Assembly: GCA_907163345.1 (NCBI GenBank) | Contig: CAJQUN010000023.1 | Coordinates: 8,538,579 to 8,602,578 of the forward strand | Origin: Haberlea rhodopensis | Taxonomy: Eukaryota > Streptophyta > Magnoliopsida > Lamiales > Gesneriaceae | Length of the DNA: 64,000 nt | Reading direction: 5' to 3' | Part shown: one piece after another, positions 44,346-55,558 of the stretch | Layout of the letters: the number at the start of each line of letters is the position of its first letter | How positions within the stretch are numbered: the first letter of the stretch is position 1 | Notes under the pieces: model-generated | Databases searched by the model: none | What the model saw: only the letters and a program-made list of their open reading frames with translations | What the model was told of the DNA's origin: nothing | Translations under genes and position numbers: made by a program

Positions 44346-46361
44346 AGTAAGGCCCTTGCCTTTTTATACAACCCATATACACATAATAGTGCCCACATGT
44401 GAGCATCAAATAAGTATATGTGTATCAAATGCATAAAACAATGTGCTCAATACCGTCACTGGTACTTCGATCCTAGAAGCGCCTCCAATCCATAGCTCGA
44501 GCTCAACTCCAAAACCATCGATGTACCTATTCATCTGCCACAACATAGACAGCCCCCACACGGGGTGAGCATACCACAATCCCAAATCCAATAGGCACAA
44601 TATTACAATTCATAATTTACACAATGTAAAGGCTATAAATATTAAAAGACTCTCCCTGGATGACATCATCCTCATCTGTTCCTGTTCTCAAAATAATGGA
44701 AATCATCAAATTCCCAAATGCCAGTTAACCATCACATTGGTTAACTAATCCGTTTCCCATATACGGATACCATAATAAATAATATCAAATCATTAAACAA
44801 TGATTATAGATATTTCATATATTTCAATTTCTATTCCGTCGCTCGCTCTACAATAGCGGCGTCATAATCGATGTTCGCTCAACAGCGACGACATCCAATC
44901 ATTGCTCGCTCAAAAGCGGCACCATATAATTCCCAATGCATATCAAGTGATTGCAACAATCATATATTATTCATGCACAACAATTGCAAAAATATATTTA
45001 AATCTATGCTCGTACGTTATACGTACCTTATAATTCCGTAGTTCGAGTCCAACCTAGCCTTAGTCCCGTGATCCAATGAATTATGTGCTAACACATAAAT
45101 AACTCATAATCAAAACAAACATGCAACCACGTGCCCAAGCACGTTCACAATCCTCAATTATATCGTCATCCATGACGATTAACCATTTTAAAAGATTTCA
45201 GCTAAGCATGCATAATACCCAAAATAATCCATTTCAAATGATCAAAGGTTAGACAATTACTCAATCGAGTATTCCATTTTCTTATTAAAATTTGGCTCCA
45301 ACCATTTCATTTTAAAAGTATAGCATTCCCAATGGAATGTAGACATTGCCCCGGAAATCGGCTACTTAAACCTCGATTCCAAAATCCCGACATTTTCCAA
45401 AATTTTCGAAAAAACCTCTTCCTACGAGCCGCGATCGATCGCTGATTTCATCGCGATCGATCGCGCAATCCTGTGGCCAACCAGAGCCCTCTCGCCATCG
45501 ATCGCGAGTCCCCGCGATCGATCGCCAACCCACTCGAGATCGATCGCCGAGACCTTGCGATCGATCGCCAGCACTGTACATCGTCTTAAATTTTCAGAAT
45601 CTCATCGCGATCGATCGGCGCCAAGCCGCGATCGATCGCGACCTGCGATTTTTTGAGAAACACGAGCTTCCATGGTGTTTTTCACACCCAAACTCAAAAC
45701 CAACACCCCACACACCTTCAACACCTCAAATACTCCATTTAAAACCAATAAAAACTCAACTTTGGATTTTAACCAAAAATTCCCAAATTCCATAACCAAC
45801 CCAAAACTCAACCAAACTCTACAATACTACTACCAAATCGAAGATAAGGACGAGAGGAAGATCATTACCTGATTATCTTCGAGAAATCCGGCCCCGAGCC
45901 AAGCTACCAGCGATTTCTCCTCCATGGGAGAAAAGAGGGGGAAAAGGGGAAATGGGTTTGGCGTAGAGAGAGGGAAGAGAGGGGAGAGACTTCGTGCTAA
46001 TGGCGAATGCCGAGTCCAATTGGTATATATAGCACCAAAGCACCAAAAGACCAATTCCTCCACAAATACATCGTGATTCATTAAAAATCATCTATTTTCA
46101 ATAATTATCTCTCCAACCTCAATTTCCAGTACCAGCCCCAGTACAAAGTACCCCGGGCCCCAGATCCCACCAAAAACCAAATTCAAAGGTTATCGCCACG
46201 ATGAGAATACCATCTCATCCCTTGGATCCAACGACCCCAAATACCGGATTTAAAATCCACAGGAGTCCCAATACCGCAATTAATTCATAATTGCCATAAT
46301 TAAAATCCATTAAGGATCATTACCACTCCGGGATTAACACCATTAATTCCCGTGCGTCACA
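44346..46361 (-). repeat. LARD-3 3' LTR, main part
   Basis: Resumes with AGTAAGGCCCTTGCCTTTTTATACAACCC, matching the reverse of the LARD-1 LTR, and ends ...CCCGTGCGTCACA. TATA box on the minus strand at 46024-46032 (CTATATATA). Hairpin-type motifs (TCGCTC...AGCGGC) lie at 44836-44930. Confidence 0.88.
45431..45639. repeat. Cluster of CGATCGATCG palindromes, LARD-3 LTR
   Basis: Eight sites at 45431, 45453, 45494 (degenerate), 45514, 45536 (degenerate), 45557, 45607 and 45628, mostly paired 20-22 bp apart. They lie 385-593 bp downstream of the TATA box in the element's direction. Confidence 0.95.
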
Positions 46362-48602
46362 ATTATCCCCCACTACAAAATTTCATCCTCGAAATTTGCA
46401 CAGGCGTACTCCACGTATCGTCGAGACCACACAATCCAAACGGATTTACATCGTCGAGTCATGAACATATCATGAACGACGCACCAACCGCGATGGCACC
46501 GATCTTGTACCAAAACCTGGAATGGAGTAAATCTCCCAAACCATCACAAACTCAAGGAAAGACGCCAGCATTCCTCGATGCTAACCATCTCAAAAGCAGT
46601 CAGCCAACCATAACTGCTACACCAAACGAATCATTCGTGATTCCAACATAGATATCGCCCCAATGTTATCTTTACGATTTAGCCTACGATGTAAACATAC
46701 ATCGTTACCAAGGAAACCACCTGTACACTACAGTGTACTTATACCAAATCCGGTTTGCGCTCTCCAATTCCATCTCCATCAAAGGAGTAGTTGCATTACC
46801 TTGCAACACGGATCGGGCAACTCATGGCCACCGATCAACACAAAACACATCTCCTAAGATGTCTACGTTCGTATGTTCCAAGAAATCACATCTTGGTCCA
46901 AACACAACATCGGGACTCCACAAGGTCTCAAGTTCCCAAAAGGACATGCAAGAAAAAAAAATCAATTGCATTCCCGTCACACGTGTCAACCACGACACCT
47001 AACAAATCCGAATCGTGGCCATCCCTCCTTTACCCTAGAATTCAACAATCCTATCACAGGGATGTTATCAAATTACTCAGAAATGAATTACTATGGCCTC
47101 AACACACGACATTCCCTCCTCAAGGGAGTCAACCAGACCTCACGATCATTCTTCAGAATACATTGTGTCATTGAGATTACTAATCTCAAGGTGCCACAAT
47201 CTCTCACCGGAGATTCACTCATACAAGCATACTAAACCAATGCTCGACGAGTACCAAGAAAATGCTGGCATTCGTATACACACGCCGGTATACATGCCTA
47301 AGCACCAATACTACATGCATACTCAATGCAATCGACTCGGGTATCGCCAAACAGACCCAGAAGTCCCAATTACAACTGTCAATCCCCAGTTATTCTCACC
47401 CCACGGAGAATAATGATTGACGGACCAATGAACAATTGTGTGATTCCAACATCAACACTACACAAACCGACCCATCGGATCTCTTAAAGATTCCCATTAG
47501 GTATATCAATACCGCCTTCCTCGTAAGGAAAGTGTCATGAACCATGACCCTCAATTTAGAACCGCCGTTCTGAAAATCTGACTATATTTGTACCAAAATA
47601 TATCTCGCAACCAATAAAATATACAATCGATTCATAATAGTGCATCCTTGCAACTATTACCAATCCGAAATCCGTATACATAACGTATACTAATTCTAAC
47701 ACTGCTCTGTACTAATATCATAGTACTCCACAATCTCGAGCATTTCCCCGGAGATGTCTCCTCGTACGTCTCTCGAAAAATAAAAGTCATTACTCAGTCC
47801 AACACAAGTAATGCTTCCCACGGCTGATTCACAATCAACCCACGACCGTTGTCAGCTGTCTCCATGACAGTATACAAATCTCTCCAATAGATACAATCAA
47901 CATAGTAGTGTCACCCCACTAACTATATCCCACAATTCCAATTGTGTCCCCCATTGCATTTCATATGCAAGGATGCTCAACCAGAGCTGACAACGACTTG
48001 TCGACACTCACGTTGGTAATCCCAACAAAATTGAGTTGTCCTGGTATAAGTCCCTCAAAACATTTGATGTATAAACGTCCTAGTGGGGTATTCCCTGCCT
48101 CAAACCTCATGCCACATAGTGACTACAAGAGTCCACCATAGACACTATCGTATCATCATACGATTTACCAAACTTGGTTCCAACCAAATAGTATAATGGC
48201 TACAACGAGCACACTATAACATGATAACAATACATGGCTAGCAGATTGCTGCTTCTTTAGGTTTATACCAAACCTTCCAACTTATTACACGTTTTGCCCC
48301 GGTATACCATACTGTACAATCAATTAGAGTAGTGGGGTCATCACCTAATGTTTCTCTAATACCAATGAATAACGGACATCCCGGTGTCCTTACTCAACCA
48401 CAAAGCAATCCTAAGCCATTAGAATTATCTCACACCTTCATGTGTGGGTGTGATCATGTCTACCACATGTCACATCGGTATAAGCAAGTAGTTTCCTCAA
48501 TAACTACTCCTATCACCAATCACTTGGCCATAGCCATCCCAACGAGTATACCCAAAGGTACCCCTACTCGTAAAATATTTACCTCAATGTGTGCTGCGGT
48601 AC
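46362..48602 (-). other. LARD-3 internal region, non-coding
   Basis: At the LTR the minus strand reads TTCGAGGATGAAATTTTGTAGTGGGGGATAAT (degenerate FEDEI codons plus polypurine tract). The remainder aligns in blocks with LARD-1 and LARD-2, such as the AGAGTAGTGGGG.CATCACC segment near 48330. Frames of up to 127 aa lack any domain and are not conserved in the sister elements. Confidence 0.8.
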
Positions 48603-50101
48603 TGGTAGCGCTTATCGCGTACGCCCAAATTAACCCTTCTTCAGTTAATAGCAAAAATATGTAGTAGCGGAAGTAGGGATCGATCCCAGAGGGAAGGTAA
48701 ATTTATTTCGTGCCAATTATCAAACAAATAGTAACAATTGGAGTTTGGATTGGATTACTACTACTTAGCGAATATCAAACTAATAAACGAGTTTAACTAA
48801 AACGATTAAAACTTATGGGATTAAAGCGATTCTTGGTTTTCAGGTAACCGTACTTTTGGAAAATTATCTTTTGGTCATCAAATCAAAACATTCGAATTCT
48901 TTCGATTATCTATCGACTGGAAATTCAATTCCTACTCATCTTATTCATAGTCAAAGAGAAAACAACATTCAATTCAACCTTTACCAAATCTCTAATCATC
49001 ACTACAGCCGTTAATGATTAAATCAATGATAGTTTTCAAAACTAATGAGTTCGACAAATTTAATCAATAAAAACTACAGCCGTTAGAATTGATTACTCAA
49101 TCGTTTCTCCTAAGAATTCAATAACACCTACAGCCGGTTAATTATTAATCTTAGTTGTTTCTTAAGAAACTATCGATTATGCAATTGAATATTAGGTGAT
49201 CGGTCTAATACACAAACACAACAATCATGGAATTCGGAATCCGAGAAACAAATTGAAATCGAAATCTAATTCAACAATCAAACCAAATTCTTATAAAAGA
49301 TTCAAATCCAAAAGTAGGTATCCCTTCAACCAAGAATCAAAGGGTTTTAGCCTAGCATAATTGAATCTAAAATCAACAACATATTATTCGAAAACATTAA
49401 AATAACAAAGGAAAAGAAATTACTAATACTAGTCACGATTCCGGCTTGTCGATTCCGGTCCCGTTCTTCGTTGTTCTTGACAAAACTTCAGAGAAAATTA
49501 ATCTAAAATCTCAAAATATTCTAAAAATTGGAAAAACTATCAAAAGCTGCTGCAAATGAGGCTTAGTCTCGAGTTTTAGGGTCTGGGAGTGATAAATATG
49601 GGATACAATCTTTTAAACATGGTAAAAGACCTAATTTCCTAATTTTCGGACTCTTCGGCGATCGATCGCTACGAATGTGGCGATCGATCGCTGCGTTATT
49701 TTTTTCGGTAAAATGCTTGAGGCGATCGATCGCTATAAAGTGGCGATCGATCACTTGGCTCCAGTGGACTCTGGCGATCGATCGCTGAATATGGCGATCG
49801 ATCGCTGCTTCTTCAAATTTGATGTAAAAGTTTCTGTCCATAGGCAATCGATTTTCTCTTCCAGGCGATCGATTGCCACCTCCAAAATTACATTTTTGCC
49901 CTTTTCTTGATCAACTTTGAGTCCTTGTCATGTCCATGTCTCTTCTTGGTCTTTACACATCATTTTTAGCTCGTTTTCCTCGATTGTACCTACAATTACA
50001 CAAATATACGATTAGGTAGCATACATATCAAATTATCCATCAAAACCTACCAAATCGTAGACAATTAAGCACTAAAGATGTGTCTATTTCTAGTCACATC
50101 A
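48603..50101 (-). repeat. Athila-2 3' LTR
   Basis: 1,499 bp. The minus strand starts TGATGTGACTAG after the polypurine tract and ends ...GCGCTACCA. The left end is supported by alignment of flanking LARD-3 to LARD-2. The partner LTR is absent. Confidence 0.8.
49658..49876. repeat. Cluster of CGATCGATCG palindromes, Athila-2 LTR
   Basis: Sites at 49658, 49680, 49722, 49743 (degenerate), 49774, 49794, about 49843 (degenerate) and 49865 (degenerate), in pairs about 20 bp apart. The cluster spans 225-443 bp from the LTR start; Athila-1 has 204-445. Flanks here are GC...GC, unlike the T/C...A flanks of Athila-1. Confidence 0.95.
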
Positions 50102-50115
50102 AACTCCCCCATACT
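50102..50115 (-). promoter_or_regulatory. Athila-2 terminal polypurine tract
   Basis: Minus strand TAAGTATGGGGGAGTT immediately before the LTR. Confidence 0.75.
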
Positions 50116-51275
50116 TACTCTTTACTCGACCTCAGGTAAACAAATAAAACTACAATAGTTTTGGTCGGCTCATAGGTTCATAACAAAGGAAATCCCTAAA
50201 CATTTCGTACCCAACAAAGCAGTGAACGTGTGTGTGTGGTCATAAACAAGTGTTGTGTACAAATTATAGATCCAAAATATGCAAAGCCATAATAGTTCAA
50301 GTCATACACTAACACAAGTATAAGCTCACTTGCACACTCTTCTCCACTATCTTAGCCACTTTGCAAACACAAATCAAGTAGGTCTTCATTAGCTTGTAGC
50401 TTGGCCTAGGTATTGGCTTATGAAAGAAAGGGTAAGGATATTCAAACAAGGGAGTATGATGAAATGCACCCTAAAACTTCTCTTCTTGCATGAATTTTTC
50501 AAACCTTGTTCATTTTTTCAAGGTTTATTTCAACATTTTTTTTTCTTCTTTTGTGCCTTGGCTCCCCTTGGAGTCATATTTTTTTCAAATTTCTCAAGGC
50601 ATTCCTTTTCTTTCATGTATTTCATTCTTTTGACAATAACGTCCACAAATGTACTTCAATGAATTTCCTAGTGCATTTGAATGAAATACATCATACTCCC
50701 TTAAAAGGTATGGATTAAAATCACATTTAGGCTAAAAGAGTAGGATGATAAGCTAGTCAAGGAATGTTGAATGGGGGTCTTTAGTATGCTTAGCATACTA
50801 CCATTCTTTTACATTAAGGCTCAAAAAGGGTACTAGAGATTGATTTTGTTTACATGGTAGGCTTGAAAGGCTCAAACGCATCAAAGATTGGCTATATCAC
50901 TTTCATGTTTGCAAGTAGTCTAGACATACGCCTCAAAGAGCCTGTAGTTAAGTTCTAGCATGTATTAGAGACTTCTTAAGACTATCACAAAGTTTACACA
51001 ATCTTCACTAATTATGCACACTTCACAAGCCATGACAATAATGTGCTCAAAATATTCAACTACTAAGTTAAAGTAAACTTTGCATTAGAGTTCAAAGTGT
51101 TCCAAGGTTAACAATTCACCTATGTTCAAAAGCATGCATGATATCAATTAGGGTTCATCATGGGCTAGTGATTCTAAGCATGCGTTCATTACTAACTATG
51201 AGCTCAAAATTTTTAAAATTTTCGATTTTTTTTTTTTTGTATTTTTGAAATATTAAAGCAAAAACTAACTAGTAA
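50116..51275 (-). other. Athila-2 conserved 3' non-coding block
   Basis: Non-coding; shares ordered segments with the Athila-1 block at 15375-16635 (AATGGGGGTCT at 50769, TAAGGCTCAAAA at 50815, GTAGGCTTGAAAGGC at 50857). It contains T-rich tracts at 50520-50600 and 51225-51245. Confidence 0.75.
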
Positions 51276-51292
51276 TCCCTCCCCCATACTTA
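51276..51292 (-). promoter_or_regulatory. Athila-2 internal (second) polypurine tract
   Basis: Minus strand TAAGTATGGGGGAGGGAT, matching the terminal tract over TAAGTATGGGGGAG, about 1.18 kb upstream of it. Confidence 0.7.
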
Positions 51293-51466
51293 AATCCTAC
51301 AGAGTCCCCAATGTAAGGCAAAAATATAAAGAAAAGAGAAAAGTGGAAACGAAAAAGCAAAAAAAAAACTAAAAAGAAAAGGGAGAAAGAAAGAACTAAC
51401 TCCCCTTGGGTTGCCTCCCAAGCAGCGCCTCTGTTTAACGTCGGTGGCCCGACGCTATCCCCTTCC

Positions 51467-52740
51467 TCATTCGAAAGTAGGTGGGTCTTCTAGAGCCACC
51501 TTGATGTCTACTCGTCCTCCGTCTTCATTTTGGACACCTTCATAATAGTGCTTCAATCGGTGACCATTCACTTTGAATGTCTTCGTGGTGTCCAAACTCT
51601 GAATCTCTACTGCACCATGGGAAAACACATTAGTAACTACATAAGGACCATGCCACCTGGAACGAAGCTTACCTGGAAATAGACGAAGGCGTGAATGGTA
51701 AAGGAGAACTTTCTGACCAACTTCAAAATTCCTCCTTGATATCATCTTGTCGTGAAAATCCTTTGTCTTCTCTTTGTAACATCTTGCACTTTCATATGCT
51801 TCATTTCGAATCTCCTCGAACTCTTGCAATTGCAGCTTCCTAAGCACTCCACTTTCATCATAGTTCATGTTGAAGTTCTTCACTACTCAGTACGCTTTGT
51901 GCTCCAACTCTACAGGAAGATGACACGGTTTTCCAAAAAATCAGTCTATAAGGGGACATACCTATCGGGGTCTTGTATGCGGTCCTGTAGGCCCACAGTG
52001 CATCATCAAGTCTCAAGCTCCAATCTTTCTGTGTCGGGTTGACGGTTTTTTTCCAATATGGCCTTGATTCTCGGTTGGAGACCTCGGCTTGGCCATTTGT
52101 TTGCGGATGATAGGCAGTGGAGACCTTGTGAGTCACGTGGTATTTCATGAATAGACTTTCCACTATCCGATTGCAGAAGTGTGTCCCTCTATCACTGATG
52201 ATGGCTCGTGGGATTCCAAATCTAGAGAAAAGGTTATGCTTGATAAAATCTGCAACAACCTTGGAATCGTCAGTCCGGGTAGCTATAGCTTCCACCCATT
52301 TCGATACATAATCAACAGCAAGCAGTATATAAATATGACCATAAGACATAGGAAAAGGTCCCATAAAGTCGATGCCCCATACGTCAAAAATTTCAGAAAT
52401 GAGAATGGGCTGTTGGGGCATCTCCTTTCTTTGGGAGAGATTACCGGTCAGTTGACATTGTGCACAATTCTTGCAGAAAAGATATGAGTCACGAAATAGG
52501 GTGGGCCAAAAGAACCCACATTCCAGTACCTTTCTCGACGTCCTCTTCGCTCCAAAATGTCCACCACACGCATATGAGTGGCAGAACGTAAGAATGTCAT
52601 TTACCTCTGTCTCGGGATGCATCGTCGAATGATTTGGTCCTCACAGTTCTTCCATAAGTAAGGGTCATCCCATACGTAGTACTTGGAGTCACTTCTAATC
52701 TTGGCTCGTTGGGACCTAGAGAGTTCATGGGGTAGCACAT
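51467..52740 (-). pseudogene. Athila-2 integrase
   Basis: Order on the minus strand: YYVWDDPYLWKNCEDQIIRRC (52720-52630, then a frameshift), an HHCC zinc finger (HSYACGGHF...CKNCAQC, about 52570-52440), and the catalytic core with WGIDFMGPFP (first Asp), IISDRGTHFCN (second Asp) and HPQTNGQAEVSNRE (Glu). WSLRLDDALWAYRTAYKTPIGMSPY follows. After a second frameshift near 51880 the C-terminal part runs to 51467 (QEFEEIRNEAYESARCYKEKTK, WHGPYVVTNVFSHGAVEI). All three catalytic acidic residues remain, but the frame is broken at least twice. Confidence 0.92.
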
Positions 52741-52746
52741 TAGAAG

Positions 52747-53420
52747 CTAAAAATTCATGATATGAGCGTACCATGGAAAATTATCGTTTATGGCGAATAG
52801 GTGCTCATCCGGGAACTCCTCCTTCAAACACAGCTCATCGTCCACATGTGGTAGACGGCTTAAGTGGTCCGCTACTTTGTTCTCGCTGCCCTTCTTATCC
52901 TTGATTTGGATGTCGAATTCACTCAAGAGCAAAATCCATCTATTAGCCTTGGTTTTGCCTCCTTCTTCGTCATCAGATAGCGAAGAGCTGCATGATCACA
53001 ATAAACAATCACCTTAGTACCAAGTAAATAAGATCTAAATTTTTCAAGAGCAAAAACGACTGCTAATAGCTCTTTCTCAGTAGTAGAGTAGTTGCTTTGG
53101 GCGTCATTCAAGGTTTTGGATGCGTAGTAGATGGCATGCGAAGCATTGCCCTCTTTTTGTCCCAAGACAGCACCAACCGCATAATCACTTGCATCGCACA
53201 TGATCTCGAAAGGCTTGTTCCAGTCGGGTGGTTGGATAATAGGGGTAGAAGTCAATGACTTCTTCAGTGTGTCAAAAGCGCTCTTGCCTTCGTCAGTCAT
53301 CTCGAACGGGACATCCTTTTGTAGTAGCTTACACAAAGGTGTAGCTATCTTGGCAAAGTCTTTGATGTACCTCCTGTAAAAACCTGCATGACCAAGAAAC
53401 AGCGCACATCCCGAACACAA
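52747..53420 (-). pseudogene. Athila-2 RNase H
   Basis: The frame reads GHAGFYRRYIKDFAKIATPLCKLLQKD (RT connection), FEIMCDASDYAVGAVLGQ (first catalytic Asp), NYSTTEKELLAVVFALEKFRSYLLGTKVIVYCDHAALRYL (Glu and Asp), then, after a shift near 52930, LLSEFDIQIKDKKGSENKVADHLSRL. Residues needed for RNA cleavage are visible; the frame is interrupted. Confidence 0.92.
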
Positions 53421-53503
53421 GTAGGATAAGGTAAAGATTGCATGACATCAATTTTTGCCTTATCGACCTCTTATACCATTGGCAGACACAACATGACCTA
53501 GCA

Positions 53504-54390
53504 CTATACCTTGTTCGACCATAAATGACATTTTTCAGAATTTAAAACAAGGTTAGTATCGATGCACTTCTTCAAAACCAGTGTAAGGCTAGATAAGCAA
53601 TCCTTGAATGAGTTTCCGTAAACAGTAAAATCATCCATGAATACCTCTAAGATATGTTCAATAAACTCAGAAAAGATACTGACCATACACCGTTGAAAGT
53701 AGATGGGGCATTGCAGAGGCCAAAGGGCATGCAACGGTATGCGAATGTGCCGAACGGACATGTGAAGGTGGTCTTTTCTTGGTCCTCCAGAGTGATTGCA
53801 ATCTGAAAATAGCCCGAGTAACCGTCAAGAAAACAGTAAAATGAATGGCATGCTAACCTCTCAAGCATCTGATCAATAAAAGGTAGAGGGAAGTGGTCCT
53901 TTCGAGTCACAGCGTTTAGCTTCTGGTAGTCAATGCACACGCGCCAGCCATTTTGAATGCGTGTGGGTACAAGTTCATCGTCTTTATTCTTGATCACAGT
54001 AATACCGGTCTTCTTAGGAACCACTTGTACGGGACTAACCCATTGGCTATCGGATATAGGATATATCACGCCAACTGATAAGAGCTTCAGAATCTCCTCC
54101 TTCACCACATCCATCATGGGTGGGTTCAGCTTCCTTTGTGGTTGACGTGTGGGGCTTCCTCCTTCCTCCAGTATAATCCGGTGCATGCATGTGGAGGGAC
54201 TGATGCCCTTTATGTCTGCAATGGTCCAGCCTATAGCAGTCTTGTGCTCCTTGAGCACATGAATCAGGTCCTTCTCTTGATCATCCCCCAACTTGCTGGA
54301 GATGATCACTGGTAGTGTATTACCTTCACCACGGAATACGTACTTGAGATGAGTTGGCAGCGGCTTAAGCTCGATGTTGGGTGCCTGCAA
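53504..54390 (-). pseudogene. Athila-2 reverse transcriptase
   Basis: Starts near 54390 with a linker (NIELKPLPTHLKYVFRGEGNTLPVIIS). It then gives GVIYPISDSQWVSPVQVVPKKTGITV, GWRVCIDYQKLNAVTRKDHFPLPFIDQMLERLA, FLDGYSGYFQI (first Asp) and TTFTCPFGTFAYRCMPFGLCNAPSTF. A shift at about 53700 moves to the frame with IEHILEVFMDDFTVYG, the catalytic box being FMDD. The shift between palm and catalytic box inactivates it. Confidence 0.93.
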
Positions 54391-55020
54391 AACAGATGGG
54401 GGAATCCTGGTATTAGAAACAGGTAGTGATATAAAGAAACAGTACCTGATTGAGGTAGCTCAGGTGTATCATCCAGTGCGTCAACGGTGTGCGTCACTTG
54501 GTCCATGAGGGGTGTGGCTTCGTCTTCCTTCTCCATGTCCGTGGTAAGAGTGCTTTCCAGTTCATCTTTCCCTGTATTCTCAAAAACTTCCTGGGACAGG
54601 TAATCAATAACATCAACAGAGTACACAATATCATCATTATTGCAAGGATATTTCATGGCATCATAGATGTTAAATGTAACAATCTCACCATCAAACTCCA
54701 TAGTGAGGGTACCACTATGCACATCTATCTTAGTCCTTAGACGTTTGTGAGAAATGGTCTTCCTAACAATATAGGACTACTATTATCACCATTTTCCATG
54801 TCAAGGATATAAAAATCAGCTGGGAAGACTAGTTCATTTACTTGCACCAACACATCTTCAATTAAACCCCTAGGATATGCACTAGATCTATCCGCTAATT
54901 GAATTACCACTCCAGTAGGACTCAAGGGACCAAGTTGTAAAAGAAGCATATATAGAATATGGCATAACATTAATTGATGCTCCTAGATCTAACATGGCTT
55001 TTTCAAGTCGAGTGGTACCA
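54391..55020 (-). pseudogene. Athila-2 protease and Pr-RT linker
   Basis: The active site is near 54990-55000: EKAMLDLGASINVMPYS, with DLGA instead of the DTGA/DSGA of other retroelements, a known Athila trait. GPLSPTGVVIQLADRS, YPRGLIEDVLVQVNELVFPADFYILDM and SSPILLGRPFL follow to 54737. The linker to RT (54722-54306) is acidic. Frames break near 54735. Confidence 0.88.
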
Positions 55021-55558
55021 ATGGTGCACGGGATAGAGAACATACGTTGGATCCTTACACTTGGTAGGGATTTTTTCTTTGTATCACCGCTGAAACGTTT
55101 TCACCCAGTTCAACCTTCTGGGGTCCCTTCAATCTATGACTCCTCTTGGCAGTGCATAATTCCTTCAAGAATTTCGCATAGCGGTACTTGTTGGATTGCG
55201 TCCAGCAATGGTATGTTTATCTCACATCTTCGGAAGTCTCATATAGGCCTTTGAGTCCAGCGTCTTTCCTGTTATCTTTCAAGCTTGGGGAAAAAGGGGT
55301 GGTACTTTATACTCAGAAAAAGAAGGAGGCTTACCTTTTGGTGCCTCGTGTTCTATCCCGGTCTTTCCTCCAACTTCCTTTTCCTTTTCTTCCTCACCTT
55401 TTGATGGTTCTTTCTCTATCTTCTCTGGCACCTCCAATTCCTTCCCACTCCTAGTTGTGACTGCATTTACATTTTCTCTCGGATTCACCACTGTTTGGGA
55501 TGGTTAGAGTGGTTGATCCGGTTGCTTCAACTCTATTAAGTGCAGTGGCTATTTGATC
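55021..55558 (-). pseudogene. Athila-2 gag, C-terminal end
   Basis: Contains NVNAVTTRSGKELEVPEK near 55460, the standard Athila motif between the zinc knuckle and protease, then a Glu/Lys-rich linker and a degenerate FLKELCTAKR-like segment near 55160. Sequence is lost at 55559, where Copia-D LTR begins without its first ~140 bp. Confidence 0.85.

Larger units (their letters stand above)
38367..48602 (-). mobile_element. LARD-3: third LARD-family element, partial
   Basis: The 3' LTR is in two pieces, 38367-38562 and 44346-46361 (together ~2.2 kb), split by Tekay-like-2. Its outermost ~80 bp are missing at 38367, judged against LARD-1. The internal region 46362-48602 is non-coding and aligns in blocks with LARD-1 and LARD-2. 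It stops at GCTGCGGTAC (48602), where Athila-2 begins and where LARD-2 sequence continues undisturbed (26532-26545), so the boundary is well supported. PBS and 5' LTR are outside the window or lost. Confidence 0.82.
48603..55558 (-). mobile_element. Athila-2: Athila-type gypsy element with Pol, 5' truncated
   Basis: The 3' LTR (48603-50101) begins at the break in LARD-3. The internal part carries, in minus-strand order, the end of gag, protease, RT, RNase H and integrase, an internal polypurine tract, a conserved non-coding block and a terminal polypurine tract. It has no PF20167-like ORF between integrase and the internal tract. Copia-D sequence replaces the 5' part from 55559. Frameshifts in every domain mean it is inactive. 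Confidence 0.88.

Noticed and set aside
46352..47413. Series of overlapping 90-127-aa frames in LARD-3, possible gag
   Set aside because: No zinc knuckle, no capsid pattern, and frames are not kept in the homologous blocks of LARD-1 and LARD-2.
50500..50620. Phe-rich hydrophobic frame that could be a membrane protein
   Set aside because: It lies in the T-rich part of the Athila-2 non-coding block, and Athila-1 shows the same composition without a conserved frame.
51467..55020. Endogenous pararetrovirus (caulimovirid) sequence
   Set aside because: Integrase with HHCC and DDE motifs, an LTR and Athila-type protease are present, and no movement-protein-like sequence is seen. It is an LTR retrotransposon.
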